DNA of 64,000 bases from G965232465 sp965276005 (GTDB lineage: Bacteria; Pseudomonadota; Alphaproteobacteria; JAQWUY01), in assembly GCA_965276005.1 (NCBI GenBank), contig OZ254962.1, positions 1,798,001-1,862,000 of the forward strand, given 5' to 3'. A program made the translations under genes and the position numbers. Under the pieces are notes generated by a model. The model saw only the letters and a list, made by a program, of their open reading frames with translations, ran no database searches and was not told the origin of the DNA. Below, piece by piece: positions 1 to 9,984 of the stretch (position 1 is its first letter; each line of letters opens with the position of its first letter).

Positions 1-44
1 CTTGTTTTGATGGCACTGTCAGGTATTGGGGTTTATCCTTGATG

Positions 45-848
45 TTAAAGGTGCGTATGCAACCATTGTCTGATATAATCGGCACTTTGTTCCCAATTCG
101 GTCCCACCATTAGGCAGTGTCCTATGTCCTCCATATAAATATAGTCCGCTTGATAAAAGTCTGCAACTTTTTTATCCTGCATAGGAGGATGGGTGTCGGG
201 AATATCCATACTTGCCTCAATAACCAATGCGGGGCACTTAGACGGTGTCCATGGAATATGACAAGACACATTGTATCTTTGATTTGTTAAATAAGGACTT
301 TCTGGTGTTAATTGGGCGTATAGGCTGTCCAACAACTGTTGATCTTCTATATGGGGCCAAAATCTGGCAAATACCGCATCCTTATCCCCCACTTCTTTGG
401 GCGTGTCAGTGTCCACAGGTGGCAAGGCTTGTGCACCTTCCACTTGTGCCGGCGGAGCAGGTGTCAACAGTATAAGCCCACATACATTATCAGCCTCAGA
501 CGCCACCATACCCGCACTCAAAGACCCCAAAGAATGTCCAATGGCAACAAAGCTATTAATATCGTCAATACTTGCCATTGTCTTTCTTAATGTTTTTGAT
601 ACTTGCTCTACACTCAAATCCAAAAAGCCATCCCCTTGTGGCATGCCTCCTCTGCCGGGAAAGTCTACAGAGGCAATGTTATACCCCAGTTTATAAAAAT
701 ATTCATAATAATTTTCATAACACCATGCACCATGCTGAGAACCGTGAATAAATAATAAAAAGGGCGTATCCTTACATTGGGTAACCCAATGAAATAAAAA
801 ACCATCCACTTGTTTGCTTTGGCTGTTATCCAAGGGCATACTATACAT
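45..848 (-). CDS. Alpha/beta hydrolase fold protein
   Basis: A 267-residue single-domain alpha/beta hydrolase, probably a cytoplasmic esterase or lipase-like enzyme of unknown substrate. An oxyanion-hole region HGSQHGAW lies near residue 35, the nucleophile elbow GHSLGS near residue 104 supplies the serine, and a late histidine in DIGHCLMVG completes a plausible triad; the acid is probably in the EASMDIPD stretch. There is no signal peptide or membrane segment. It is transcribed away from the TRAP operon to its right, separated by about 600 bases, so a shared pathway is possible but not shown. Family assignment is secure; the reaction is not. Confidence 0.85.
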   Translation of the reverse strand: MYSMPLDNSQSKQVDGFLFHWVTQCKDTPFLLFIHGSQHGAWCYENYYEYFYKLGYNIASVDFPGRGGMPQGDGFLDLSVEQVSKTLRKTMASIDDINSFVAIGHSLGSLSAGMVASEADNVCGLILLTPAPPAQVEGAQALPPVDTDTPKEVGDKDAVFARFWPHIEDQQLLDSLYAQLTPESPYLTNQRYNVSCHIPWTPSKCPALVIEASMDIPDTHPPMQDKKVADFYQADYIYMEDIGHCLMVGPNWEQSADYIRQWLHTHL

Positions 849-1444
849 ATTTCAATCTCCGTTCAATTTTTCACTGTGTGTAATGACTTGCATTACCACT
901 GTTATGTCCACTTAAAAGGTATTCTCTTTTGATAAAATGGCATGTATTTTTACATAAAAAAAATAAAATGGGTAAATAGATGCTATAACATTTTTTTATA
1001 TGAATCATAACACTGGGGGGTGCGGTCACACCGCCATTTGGATATGCGTTATTTACCCTCAAAGCCGCCCTGCCATCGTTATCAATGGCAACCGCATACC
1101 GATCCGCATGGAGCGTCGTGGCAATCTTTATGATGGTGATTACAATTTTATACTTCTTCCCCAGTATCGTGACATTTATTCCGTCTATATTGATATAAAG
1201 ACATTGCGAATAAACCCATATCGCATATGCCTAATTGCAAAATTATTATAAAATCAATTATAAAATTGTTATAAAACATATCGCAATTTTATAAACTACA
1301 TTTTTTATCAAATGTGGTGTAATCTTTCAATTAGAAAAAATTATGCTTGCTTATTTTTATGTGCAATATTATAATGTATGAGAAAATTATAACACATAAT
1401 GTATGTAAAAAATTAATTAAAATATTTCAAGTGAAGGAAAAAAT
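849..1444. promoter_or_regulatory. Divergent intergenic region upstream of TRAP operon
   Basis: About 600 bases without a convincing gene. The right half is very AT-rich and has AATTATTATAAAATC-like runs, as expected of promoters and regulator-binding DNA between the hydrolase and dctP. A ribosome site (AAGGA, about 1434-1438) sits at proper spacing before the dctP ATG. The open frame at 1000-1251 has no family resemblance and no good ribosome site, so it is not called. I could not pick out a single clear promoter or operator. Confidence 0.4.
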
Positions 1445-2458
1445 ATGATAAAGAACACATTAAGCATTGTTTTGACTGCGTTGTTAGTTATTGGGTTTAC
1501 CCCTGTTATGGCTGCACAATATAAACTCGACATTTCATTGGAAACGGGTCCCACACATATTCGCAATGAATCGATTGTGAAATTTGCTGAAACTTTGGAA
1601 CAGCGGTCTAATGGTCGTTTACAAGTGCGGGTATTCCACGCCGCATCACAATATAAAGGATCCGCTGTTCCTGTGGCAATCGCACAAGGATCCCTTGACA
1701 TGGGTGTACCGGGATTGTGGCATATCGGTAAATTGGTACCAGAAACAGGCGTACCATTACTGCCTATGTTCTATGGTGCGTCCATTGATACCATGCACAA
1801 AATATGGGACGGTCCATCAGGCGATCATTTGAATGCCTTGATTGAGAAAAAAACCCGTGGTAAAGTGATTGGTCGTTGGTTAGACTTAGGCTATGGTACC
1901 GTGTATACCACCAAGAAGAAAATTGTCAAAACAAGCGACATGGAAGGCATGAAAATGCGTGTTCCGGGCGGGGCGGCAACCGTATATCGGTATAAAGTGT
2001 TCGGTGCGAACCCTGTAAACATTTCCTTTGGCGATGTGCCACAAGCCTTGCAACGGGGTACAGTAGACGGCTTAATGACCAACCAAGAAGGAGCCCGTTC
2101 GGCTAAGATGTGGGAAAGTGGCTTAAAATACGGTTTCTATGACCGTCAAGCGTTTTACCAATATGTGCCTGTAATCAGCCTGAAAGCGTGGAACAAGTTT
2201 CCAAAAGACATTCAAGACTTAATCGTAGACTCTTGGGAACAAGCCATTGACAGTATGCGTAAACTTGTTGCCCAAAGACAATTGGACGCAAGGAAAGAAA
2301 ACACCGCAAATGGCATTATCACTATTGAGGCGGATCCTGCTGACTTGAAACAAATGGGTGCCAAGCTGATGGCGGCTCAGCCAGAAATTGTTGAACAACT
2401 TGGACTTGACAAAGACTTTGTAAAACAAGTTAAAGCCGAACTTGACAAATTACAATAA
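1445..2458 (+). CDS. dctP: TRAP transporter solute-binding protein (DctP family)
   Basis: Periplasmic substrate-binding subunit of a tripartite ATP-independent transporter, 337 residues. Residues 1-23 form a Sec signal peptide (basic MIKN start, hydrophobic core, cleavage after VMA). The mature part shows the DctP pattern: a ...FAETLEQRSNGRLQVRVF... start, the GxVIGRWLDLGYG strand, MKMRVPGG with the carboxylate-binding arginine, and the VPQALQRGTVDGLMTN hinge segment. It is followed by the DctQ and DctM membrane subunits, so the system is complete. The family imports organic acids and related anions, sometimes sulfonates; the substrate cannot be read from sequence. A stem-loop separates it from dctQ, which probably lets the binding protein be made in excess. 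Confidence 0.95.
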   Translation: MIKNTLSIVLTALLVIGFTPVMAAQYKLDISLETGPTHIRNESIVKFAETLEQRSNGRLQVRVFHAASQYKGSAVPVAIAQGSLDMGVPGLWHIGKLVPETGVPLLPMFYGASIDTMHKIWDGPSGDHLNALIEKKTRGKVIGRWLDLGYGTVYTTKKKIVKTSDMEGMKMRVPGGAATVYRYKVFGANPVNISFGDVPQALQRGTVDGLMTNQEGARSAKMWESGLKYGFYDRQAFYQYVPVISLKAWNKFPKDIQDLIVDSWEQAIDSMRKLVAQRQLDARKENTANGIITIEADPADLKQMGAKLMAAQPEIVEQLGLDKDFVKQVKAELDKLQ

Positions 2459-2470
2459 TCAACACATTGT

Positions 2471-2503
2471 ATATGCCCCCTAATACTACATTAAGGGGCA
2501 TAT
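2471..2503 (+). terminator. Stem-loop between dctP and dctQ
   Basis: An inverted repeat ATATGCCCC (2471-2479) and GGGGCATAT (2495-2503) with partial inner pairing, followed by GTATTTT. It sits 12 bases after the dctP stop. This looks like an attenuating or mRNA-stabilising hairpin, giving more binding protein than membrane subunits, rather than a strong operon end. Confidence 0.6.
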
Positions 2504-2526
2504 GTATTTTCTGATGAGCGGGCATT

Positions 2527-3036
2527 ATGTTACAAGCAATACAAACCATTCCAAAGATCGCAAATATCCTTGCCGGTGCGTTGGCGACAATTGCCTTAGC
2601 GTTGGTGTGTTTCGAAGTTTTTGGACGATATTTCGCCCCGTGGATACTGCCCGATTGGGGAACTGAGGTCACCGTATATTTAATGGTCTGGGCGTTGTTT
2701 TTGTCGATCTGTAATCTGCCCATGACCCGTGGTCATGTGGCGGCGAACTTTATTGTCGACCGCTTGCCCCCTAGGAAACGATATTATTTCGAAATGCTAT
2801 CGTCTTTGTGCAGTCTGATATTTTCCGCTATACTGGTATGGTATGGATATGAAGTGGTGGAATTTGCCATTCTCATAGGCGAAGAAAGCGAAAGCACCTT
2901 GCGGTTCCCAAAATGGATATATTACCTGTGCATACCGGTTGGTATGACCTTAAATTTGCTTGCTTATATTGTCCGTATTTACATAGATGCAACCACTCCC
3001 TCAGAACAGGTATTTGGCAAACAACATCTGCACTAA
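2527..3036 (+). CDS. dctQ: TRAP transporter small permease (DctQ family)
   Basis: Small inner-membrane subunit, 169 residues with four hydrophobic segments (about residues 15-35, 50-70, 90-112 and 135-155), the usual DctQ size and topology. The family signature near the first loop, with a W-x-E/TE-x2-x-Y-L-M-W pattern (GTEVTVYLMVWALFL), and the charged SESTLRFPKW segment are visible. It pairs with DctM and receives ligand from DctP. It lies in a dctP-dctQ-dctM order with only 13 bases to dctM. Confidence 0.93.
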   Translation: MLQAIQTIPKIANILAGALATIALALVCFEVFGRYFAPWILPDWGTEVTVYLMVWALFLSICNLPMTRGHVAANFIVDRLPPRKRYYFEMLSSLCSLIFSAILVWYGYEVVEFAILIGEESESTLRFPKWIYYLCIPVGMTLNLLAYIVRIYIDATTPSEQVFGKQHLH

Positions 3037-3049
3037 GTAAGGGGGTATT

Positions 3050-4333
3050 GTGGAATTTGCACTAGTTGCCATCATATTATTAACATTGCTTGCCTTAGGC
3101 ATTCCCATTTATGTGGCATTGGGGTTGTTAAGTGTGGGGCTATTCATTTATGAAGGTGCACCGCTGATTGGTCTGACTCAGTTATATGCAGAACACTTGA
3201 ACTCTGCGACACTGATTGCCATTCCGTTTTTTGTCATTTCTGCTACATTCATGCAACGGGGCGGCATTGCCCGTGCGTTGGTGGATTGGGCAAACACTTG
3301 GGTTGGCAGCTTTCGTGGGGGGCTTGCCATCGTATGTGTGATGGCAACGACCATATTTTCAGCAATTTCCGGGTCTTCTGTTGCCACCGCTGTTGCTATG
3401 GGTTTAATTTTGGTACCACCTATGCTGGAACAAAAATACGACCGCCACTTTGCCGTTGGCTTGGTGGGGGCATCGGGGACTTTGGGTATTTTAATCCCAC
3501 CGTCATTATCGATGATTATTTATGCGATTATCGCTGAAGAATCCGTCCCCCGATTATTCTTGGCGGGCGTTATCCCCGGTTTAATGCAGGGGGCATTGTT
3601 TATTGCATATTCCGTGTGGTACGCAAAACGCCGTAATTATCCGTTAATGCCCCGGTGTACAAAAGGACAATTTATTCAAAAAAACAAACAAGCCGTTCCC
3701 GCATTGTTCATCCCTTTTATCATCTTGGGGGGCATTTACAGTGGTATTGTTACCGTCACCGAAGCCGCCGGCGTTGCCGCTTTAGTATCCATAATTGTAG
3801 GTGTTGGCTATTACCGTGGGTGTACAGTAAAACAAATTTTACCGATTCTTGGGGATTCGATGAAATCGACCGCCACCATTATTGTGATTGTTATGTCCGC
3901 CTTAGGCTTTGGGCATTGGCTAACCTCCACAGGGGCACCGCAAAAGTTGGTGGATTGGGTGGTGTCGTTTGACTTGGAAACTTGGCAATTCTTGTTGTTA
4001 ATCAATGTGTTCTTTTTAATCCTTGGTACTTTCTTAGAAGTCATTGCGATTATGTTAATCACCCTGCCGATTATTTTACCATTGCTTGCTCCTATGGGAG
4101 TTGACCCTGTACATTTTGCCGCATTGATGGTTATCAATATGGAGCTGGCATTGCTAACACCGCCCATTGGCTTAAACATCTTTGTATTGAGTTCCATAAC
4201 CAAGACATCTGTATCCGAAACCACAAGGGGCGTGTTGCCGTTTATGGGGCTGTTGTTGATATTGCTGATGTTTGTCACATTTATACCAGAAATATCCTTG
4301 TGGCTTCCCAATATGGTGTATGGTGCCAGATAA
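3050..4333 (+). CDS. dctM: TRAP transporter large permease (DctM family)
   Basis: Large 12-helix inner-membrane subunit that moves substrate together with sodium ions, 427 residues. Typical DctM segments are seen: FSAISGSSVATAVAMG near residue 105, GASGTLGILIPPS near 143, and LLTPPIGLN near 365. The start is GTG at 3050, preceded by a G-rich ribosome site (AAGGGGG). Length is standard. It is followed after three bases by the TauE/SafE gene, so the exporter is probably co-transcribed with the importer. Confidence 0.95.
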   Translation: MEFALVAIILLTLLALGIPIYVALGLLSVGLFIYEGAPLIGLTQLYAEHLNSATLIAIPFFVISATFMQRGGIARALVDWANTWVGSFRGGLAIVCVMATTIFSAISGSSVATAVAMGLILVPPMLEQKYDRHFAVGLVGASGTLGILIPPSLSMIIYAIIAEESVPRLFLAGVIPGLMQGALFIAYSVWYAKRRNYPLMPRCTKGQFIQKNKQAVPALFIPFIILGGIYSGIVTVTEAAGVAALVSIIVGVGYYRGCTVKQILPILGDSMKSTATIIVIVMSALGFGHWLTSTGAPQKLVDWVVSFDLETWQFLLLINVFFLILGTFLEVIAIMLITLPIILPLLAPMGVDPVHFAALMVINMELALLTPPIGLNIFVLSSITKTSVSETTRGVLPFMGLLLILLMFVTFIPEISLWLPNMVYGAR

Positions 4334-4336
4334 CGC

Positions 4337-5137
4337 ATGTTCGACAATGTAACCGCCGATACAATTGTAACCTTCTTGCCTCATATGTATATTTGGTTTT
4401 TACTGCCCATAATTGCCTTTTATGTAGGTATGACTAAGGGCGGCATTGGCAATGGATTGGGATCTTTGAGTATTATATTTTTGACTTTGGTGGTGGATCC
4501 GTTACTCGCACTCAGCCTTTCTTTGCCCATATTCTTCATGAGCGATGTGACGGGCTTGGTATCTTGGTGGGGACAGTGGGATAAAAAAATCGCCATGAAT
4601 GGTATTTTGTGGTGTTTGCTTGGTGTCGTCTTGGGATACTTTTTGTTGTTACCCATTCAAAAAGGGCTTATATCAACGGATATATTAAAATTTTTTCTTG
4701 GCTTAGCTGGTATCGGTGTTGCCCTTCGGTGGTGGATTACCACCCAAATCAAGAAAAAAGACTTTGTCAAATTCCCCATATGGATTCAAAATGGATTTGC
4801 CGTTATTTCGGGGCTAGCGTCAACAACGCTGAGCTTTGGAGGGATTTTTTTAATAACCTATATGCTGAATTTCCCTTTAAAATCATCCGTTATGCACGCC
4901 ACAACAGTCGCTATCAGCAGTGCCATTAACGGCATAAAATTAATGCCCTATTCTATGCTCGGATTGTTTAATGTGCAGATTTTAATAATCTCAATATTTT
5001 TGGCACCATTTGTATTTTTTGGCGTGCGATTTGGCAAATATATCCACACCCGCATGAATCAAGACCTGTTTATAAAAGTCGCCTATTTTGGGGTCAGTAT
5101 CGCATCGGTAAAAATACTGTATGATGTGTTGTTATAA
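4337..5137 (+). CDS. TSUP family anion exporter (TauE/SafE)
   Basis: Integral membrane protein of 266 residues with about eight hydrophobic helices, of the TauE/SafE (TSUP) family, whose studied members export sulfite, sulfoacetate or other small anions. The N-terminal GMTKGGIGNGLG motif and the mid-protein AVISGLASTTLSFGGI motif are the two related glycine-rich family signatures. It begins three bases after dctM. Linkage to an importer and to catabolic enzymes suggests that it removes an anionic product such as sulfite; that role is inference. The next gene (LysR) faces it, with five bases between stops. Confidence 0.88.
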   Translation: MFDNVTADTIVTFLPHMYIWFLLPIIAFYVGMTKGGIGNGLGSLSIIFLTLVVDPLLALSLSLPIFFMSDVTGLVSWWGQWDKKIAMNGILWCLLGVVLGYFLLLPIQKGLISTDILKFFLGLAGIGVALRWWITTQIKKKDFVKFPIWIQNGFAVISGLASTTLSFGGIFLITYMLNFPLKSSVMHATTVAISSAINGIKLMPYSMLGLFNVQILIISIFLAPFVFFGVRFGKYIHTRMNQDLFIKVAYFGVSIASVKILYDVLL

Positions 5138-5142
5138 GTGTA

Positions 5143-6090
5143 CTATACATACTTTTTTTTGAAATTCATGTCCAAAAAGGCTTGCCACACCCGCTGTTCA
5201 ATCATTTTAACGGTTTCATCGTATAAGATGTTTAAAACCGTTTCTGTTGCCCGTGAAGTGATTTTATGTGGGGGCATGGCAACAATCAATTGCCTTCGCA
5301 GAGGTGGACTTACAAAAGTACGGGCTTCTAGTGTGCCGGCTTGTATGTCTTCGCTGACACTGGATAGGGGGACGAATGCATGGTAATTGCCGCTTGTTAC
5401 CAGCTTTTTAAGAATAGCAAACGCATTTACCCGTATGGCAAAGTTCAATGAAACCCCCGTTTTCTCAGCACACTTATCCACCAACATACGCAGTCCATGC
5501 GGACGATTTGGCACCGCAAGCGGTATATCTTTTATGTCCGTAAAGCGGATTTTATCGCCCAAATACGGTAAACTATTGGCGGCACTTATCAGGGCTATAT
5601 CTTCATATAACAACGGGGTACAAGGTAAATGAAAATCCACCATAGGCCCATTTAACAATGAAATGTCCAAATCGCCCCGCTGTAACCATTCCACCAAATA
5701 TCCTGAATATCCTTCGACCAAGTGTAAATCTATGTGCGGGTGTTGTTGTTGCACTCGATGTACAATGCGTAAAATCAATGCCATATTCGAAGTGGGCAAT
5801 ACCCCTATGTTGACCCGTCCTTTAATATCCCCATTGCTTGATCGAATATCATCCACAGACTGTTCTAATTGGGCAATAAGTCCCGATATTTTATCCAAAA
5901 ACTGTTTGCCTGCCTCCGTCAGCGACATCCCCCGTGCATGTCGAGAAAACAATGGTACACCAATTTCATGTTCCAATAATTTCATTTGACGGGACAACGC
6001 CGGCTGTGCCAACCGCAACCTGTCCGATGCGGCACTTAAAGATCCGGTTTGTGCAATACACATAAAGGTTTTTAGTTGCTTAATATCCAA
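5143..6090 (-). CDS. LysR-type transcriptional regulator
   Basis: A 315-residue LysR protein: an N-terminal winged helix-turn-helix (LAQPALSRQMKLLEHEIGVP, residues about 26-45) and a two-lobed periplasmic-binding-protein-like effector domain. It is divergent from the MmgE/PrpD gene, with a 221-base AT-rich intergenic region where it most likely binds and where autoregulation is probable. Its position inside the catabolic locus makes it the likely inducer-responsive switch for transporter and enzymes. The inducer is unknown. Confidence 0.93.
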   Translation of the reverse strand: MDIKQLKTFMCIAQTGSLSAASDRLRLAQPALSRQMKLLEHEIGVPLFSRHARGMSLTEAGKQFLDKISGLIAQLEQSVDDIRSSNGDIKGRVNIGVLPTSNMALILRIVHRVQQQHPHIDLHLVEGYSGYLVEWLQRGDLDISLLNGPMVDFHLPCTPLLYEDIALISAANSLPYLGDKIRFTDIKDIPLAVPNRPHGLRMLVDKCAEKTGVSLNFAIRVNAFAILKKLVTSGNYHAFVPLSSVSEDIQAGTLEARTFVSPPLRRQLIVAMPPHKITSRATETVLNILYDETVKMIEQRVWQAFLDMNFKKKYV

Positions 6091-6311
6091 AATTTTATTC
6101 CTTTACCTATCTGAATAAGCATTCGTATTTTTGTATATACCCCTTCGAAAATATCCGTTTTATGTATTTCTGTCAATATGATATATAAAAACATGTTATG
6201 ATACCTATTCGATTATTTTATTTTTTTGAATGTATATTTTTTGTATGTATATTAGGTGTATAATTTTTAAAGCACATTTTATTTTCAACATGACGACAAG
6301 GATGATACAAT

Positions 6312-7739
6312 ATGTCTGTTACAGATAACGCCTTTGCCCACATGCCAATGGGTACCAAAGCCACAGAACAAGCCTGCAATTTTATTGAAACCGTCACATT
6401 TGACAATATCCCAGAAGACGCCCTGTATATCGGCAAGCGGTGCTTGTTGGATGGGTTGGGGCTGTATGTTGCCGGTTCGCAACACCATGCGGTAAATATA
6501 CTGATTGCCGAAGCCGTTGCCAATGGTGGCACACCGGAAGCCCTTATTTTTCATGGCAACACCAGAGTCCCCGCCCCGATGGCGGCACGCATTCTTGGTA
6601 CTGCTGGGCATGCCCACGATTGGGACGATAGCCAAGTCAGCCTTGACCCCGCCCACATTTATGGTTTGTTGACACACCCGACAATTCCCCCGCTTACCAG
6701 TGCCTTAGTGATGGCACAGAAATTAGCAAATGTAAGCGGTAAAGACTTTATGCTTGCGTTCCTAACAGGGTTCGAAGTAGAGACCAAAATTTGCGAATGG
6801 ATGCGCCCCCAACATTATATGTCCGGCATGCACTCCAGTGGTACGGTGGGTACTTTTGGGGCGTTTGTCACGGCGGCAAAACTGATGGGCTTAACGGGTG
6901 AAAAACTCCGTTGGGGATTTGGTATTGCCGCCAGTTTTGCATCTGGTATCCGTTGTAATTTCGGCACCATGACCAAGCCATTACATGTGGGGCGGGCATC
7001 GGAAAACGGTATCATTGCCGCCCAATTGGCATCGCAAGGTTTTACCGCTGACCCAGAGGCTCTCGACGGTTCTTGGGGATTCTTTGCTGTACAGGGGGGC
7101 GGGGCAACGGCAGAAAAGTTTACTCAAGGTTTCGGAAAAACTTGGACAATCACCTATCCGGGCGTATCGATTAAACCTTATCCCTGTGGCGTCCTCACCC
7201 ACCCAACCATTGATTTAATGTTAAAATTGGTAACGGAAAACAACATACAAGCGGACGATATTGACACAGTCACCATCCACGCAGGCACCAATATTTTAAA
7301 ACCCATTCGATACCCAATAGCCAAAAATCACTTGCAAGCTAAGTTTTCGTTGCCAGCGGCGTTGTCGATGATTGCATTAAAACGGCAAGCGGGCAAAGTA
7401 GAATTTTCCGATGCGTTCGTGGCATCAGATGCCATGCAGGCGATGCAAAGACGCATAAAAACCGAACTCGATGCAGACATCGAAGCTATGGGCTTTGACA
7501 AAATGCGATCCCGTATTACCATTATCCTAAAAGACGGCAGACGAGTAAGCGGATCCGCAGACGAACGCTATCGTGGGGGACCAGAAAACCCCTTGTCTGA
7601 TGCGGAAGTGGAAGCAAAACTACGGTCTTGTTGTCAAGGGGTTTTAAACGACTCCGCACAAGATACGCTTATTGCCACAGGTTGGAATGTGTTAGACTTA
7701 GACGACTCAGCCATATTGGCAGAGCATATTAACGGATAA
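6312..7739 (+). CDS. MmgE/PrpD family protein
   Basis: A 475-residue cytoplasmic protein of the MmgE/PrpD family (2-methylcitrate dehydratase, cis-aconitate decarboxylase and iminodisuccinate epimerase are known members). Recognisable parts are the helical N-terminal domain with GLYVAGSQHHAV, the GHAHDWDDSQ segment in the place of the conserved D-D stretch, TKPLHVGRASENGIIAA near residue 220, and the lid-domain KPYPCGVLTHP. There are no cofactor motifs, as usual. It is the first gene rightward from the LysR promoter region and precedes a 2-hydroxyacid dehydrogenase. The exact reaction (dehydration, decarboxylation or epimerisation) cannot be assigned. Confidence 0.9.
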   Translation: MSVTDNAFAHMPMGTKATEQACNFIETVTFDNIPEDALYIGKRCLLDGLGLYVAGSQHHAVNILIAEAVANGGTPEALIFHGNTRVPAPMAARILGTAGHAHDWDDSQVSLDPAHIYGLLTHPTIPPLTSALVMAQKLANVSGKDFMLAFLTGFEVETKICEWMRPQHYMSGMHSSGTVGTFGAFVTAAKLMGLTGEKLRWGFGIAASFASGIRCNFGTMTKPLHVGRASENGIIAAQLASQGFTADPEALDGSWGFFAVQGGGATAEKFTQGFGKTWTITYPGVSIKPYPCGVLTHPTIDLMLKLVTENNIQADDIDTVTIHAGTNILKPIRYPIAKNHLQAKFSLPAALSMIALKRQAGKVEFSDAFVASDAMQAMQRRIKTELDADIEAMGFDKMRSRITIILKDGRRVSGSADERYRGGPENPLSDAEVEAKLRSCCQGVLNDSAQDTLIATGWNVLDLDDSAILAEHING

Positions 7740-7810
7740 ATGCTTGCTTATGGGTGTACATATGATACACTGTATGACAGACAGATATATACAAAAAAAG
7801 GGGGGTCTGC

Positions 7811-8968
7811 ATGCACAAATACAACACCAATTATCCCAGTTTACAGGATCTAAAACGGCGGGCAAAATGCCGTGTTCCTAAGTTCGTCTTCGATTATTTA
7901 GAAGGCGGGTGTACAGACGAAGTGCAACTGTATGCCAATCAACGGGATTTACAACAGGTTACCCTGAAACAAAACTTTATTCGCCCAGCTGTATGGCAAC
8001 CCAGTTTAAAAGCCTCGTTGTGTGGCATGGAATTTAACGCCCCGTTTGGCATATCGCCAGTGGGGTTTCAAGGCATTATTTGGGGCAATATGTCGACTAT
8101 CTTGGCAAAAACCGCTAAGCAATACAACATTCCATATATCGTATCCGCATTCGCCACCCAAAACATCGAACACATCGCCAAAGTATCCGAAGGACAAGCA
8201 CTATTTCAACTGTACCTGCCGACACATACCCATATTCGTGACGATTTAATATGGCGGTTGCAACAATCGGGGTATCGGGCATTGATTATCACTGTAGATA
8301 TTGCATCACAAAGTTACCGCCCACGGGAAAGCAAAAACGGACTTCTGCCCCCCAAACTAAAAGTCCGCAATGTCTTTGATGCCATGCGGTGTCCCACATG
8401 GTCGTTAAATCTGTTGTACCACGAAGGGGTGCCAAAATTTAGCAATTTAATTTCCTATACGCACGGTAAAGACGGATTTCCCAAGCAAACCATGACCGAA
8501 TTACGCTCCCGTGGCATGCGGGGGGCAACGGATTTTGAAGATTTAAAAATCATTCGTGATTCATGGGACGGTATTTTGATTATCAAAGGCGTATTATCGG
8601 AACAAGACATGGAACACTGTATTGCCTTAGGGGTCGATGGGGTGATAGTGTCGAACCATGGGGCAAGACAGTTGGACAGTGGACAAACCTCTATTTCTGT
8701 ACTGCCCTACCTTGTGGAAAAATATGGCAATAAAATCCATATAAACTTTGACAGTGGCATCGAATCGGGCGTAGATATTGCCCGTGCATTGGCATCAGGG
8801 GCACATTTTGCCTTTGCCGGTCGGGCGTTCCATTATGGTGTCGCCGGCTTAGGAGCAAAAGGGGCGGGGCATACCATCGAAATGTTTACCAAACAGCTGA
8901 CACAAGTGCTATGTCAAATCGGCTGTGACGATGTGCGCAAATTACCCGAGTATCTTATCCGTCAATAA
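7811..8968 (+). CDS. FMN-dependent alpha-hydroxyacid dehydrogenase (LldD family)
   Basis: A 385-residue TIM-barrel flavoprotein of the lactate dehydrogenase/glycolate oxidase/mandelate dehydrogenase family, oxidising a 2-hydroxyacid to a 2-oxoacid. Seen: the N-terminal FDYLEGGCTDE loop, the FMN-binding SPVGFQG segment, the QLYLP strand, IIKGVLSEQD with the FMN-contacting lysine, and the active-site VSNHGARQLDSG with catalytic histidine and substrate arginine (the usual motif is HGGRQLD, so one glycine is alanine). A purine-rich ribosome site precedes the start. Its last 14 bases overlap the end of the convergent FAH gene. The actual substrate is unknown. Confidence 0.93.
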   Translation: MHKYNTNYPSLQDLKRRAKCRVPKFVFDYLEGGCTDEVQLYANQRDLQQVTLKQNFIRPAVWQPSLKASLCGMEFNAPFGISPVGFQGIIWGNMSTILAKTAKQYNIPYIVSAFATQNIEHIAKVSEGQALFQLYLPTHTHIRDDLIWRLQQSGYRALIITVDIASQSYRPRESKNGLLPPKLKVRNVFDAMRCPTWSLNLLYHEGVPKFSNLISYTHGKDGFPKQTMTELRSRGMRGATDFEDLKIIRDSWDGILIIKGVLSEQDMEHCIALGVDGVIVSNHGARQLDSGQTSISVLPYLVEKYGNKIHINFDSGIESGVDIARALASGAHFAFAGRAFHYGVAGLGAKGAGHTIEMFTKQLTQVLCQIGCDDVRKLPEYLIRQ

Positions 8969-9815
8969 CACTATTCTTTAACTGTCCGATACTGTCCGAT
9001 TCAATGGTTACCACATCCCCTTGTTGTAAAAACACAGGGGGATTTTGCCTAGCCCCCGATCCCCCGGGGGTGCCTGTAACAATAATATCCCCTGCAACCA
9101 AAGTGGTAAAAGTAGAAATATACGCTATTTGCGACCGAATGGAGTGAATCATATTTTTTGTATAGGCTCGTTGCCGTAATTCCCCATTCACATGGGCAGT
9201 AAACAACAGGTCATCCAGTTGCTCAGCATTCGCAAACGGCACCATCCAAGGTCCCATAGATCCCGATTGTTCAAAATTCTTGCCGGGGGTTACATTAAAT
9301 TTGGAATGGGCAACCCAATCCCGTACCGATCCTTCGTTACATAAGGTAAAACCGGCAATGTGGTCATAGGCATGCTGTGCACTGATATATCGTCCTTGTT
9401 TACCGATGACAACGGCGATTTCTGCCTCATAATCTAATTGTTCAGAAATGTGCGGTTTTGGGCGTACCAGTGGATGACCATGCCCCACAAAAGACCGCAC
9501 TGTCCGGAAAAATAATGTCATGTGTTCAGGGGGGGTGGAATCACTGTGATAGGGGGAGTTGGGATCCAAGTAATTGACCCCAACACAAATGATTTTTTCA
9601 GTATTGGGAATGGGAATATCATATGTATACGATCCATCTGCATGGGTTACAGTCTTGCTTGAGACGGTCTGTTCTAATTGCCTGATACCATCCGCTGCAA
9701 TCACATCTTTCAGGGTTGCCCACTCAGGAAAATCAGGCGACAGGGCAATCATCCCCCCATCGACTGCATGTCCATAAAACGCTTGTCCATTGGCTGTGTA
9801 CGATGCTAATTTCAT
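8955..9815 (-). CDS. Fumarylacetoacetate hydrolase family protein
   Basis: A 286-residue FAH-family enzyme, a metal-dependent hydrolase/isomerase/decarboxylase acting on beta-diketo or oxo-diacids. The catalytic core is clear: ICVGVNYLDP, the metal ligands in DYEAEIAVVIG, FTLCNEGSVRDW, the PGKNFEQSGSMGPW loop and the late VTGTPGGSGARQNPP. An N-terminal about 60-residue domain matches the long bacterial form. Convergent with the hydroxyacid dehydrogenase (14-base overlap) and divergent from the aminotransferase, so it belongs to the same locus but to its own transcript. The substrate is not predictable from sequence. Confidence 0.93.
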   Translation of the reverse strand: MKLASYTANGQAFYGHAVDGGMIALSPDFPEWATLKDVIAADGIRQLEQTVSSKTVTHADGSYTYDIPIPNTEKIICVGVNYLDPNSPYHSDSTPPEHMTLFFRTVRSFVGHGHPLVRPKPHISEQLDYEAEIAVVIGKQGRYISAQHAYDHIAGFTLCNEGSVRDWVAHSKFNVTPGKNFEQSGSMGPWMVPFANAEQLDDLLFTAHVNGELRQRAYTKNMIHSIRSQIAYISTFTTLVAGDIIVTGTPGGSGARQNPPVFLQQGDVVTIESDSIGQLKNSVIDG

Positions 9816-9984
9816 AAAATACTCTTTTCTATGGTGTTGCCAACATCTAGTATACTATTACAAAAATATAAAGATTTTTGCCCGTTAATTTTAAATTAAT
9901 ATCGTATTTACGGATATATTGCAATAATTTATATACAATCATATAAAAATGTGGTTATATTGCAGGATAACAGAAAGGAATATC

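Noticed and set aside
1000..1251. 83-residue frame upstream of dctP
   Set aside because: No ribosome site, no family match, and it lies in a likely regulatory region.
3811..4347. 178-residue antisense frame within dctM
   Set aside because: Shadow of the membrane protein gene; no start signal and no homology.
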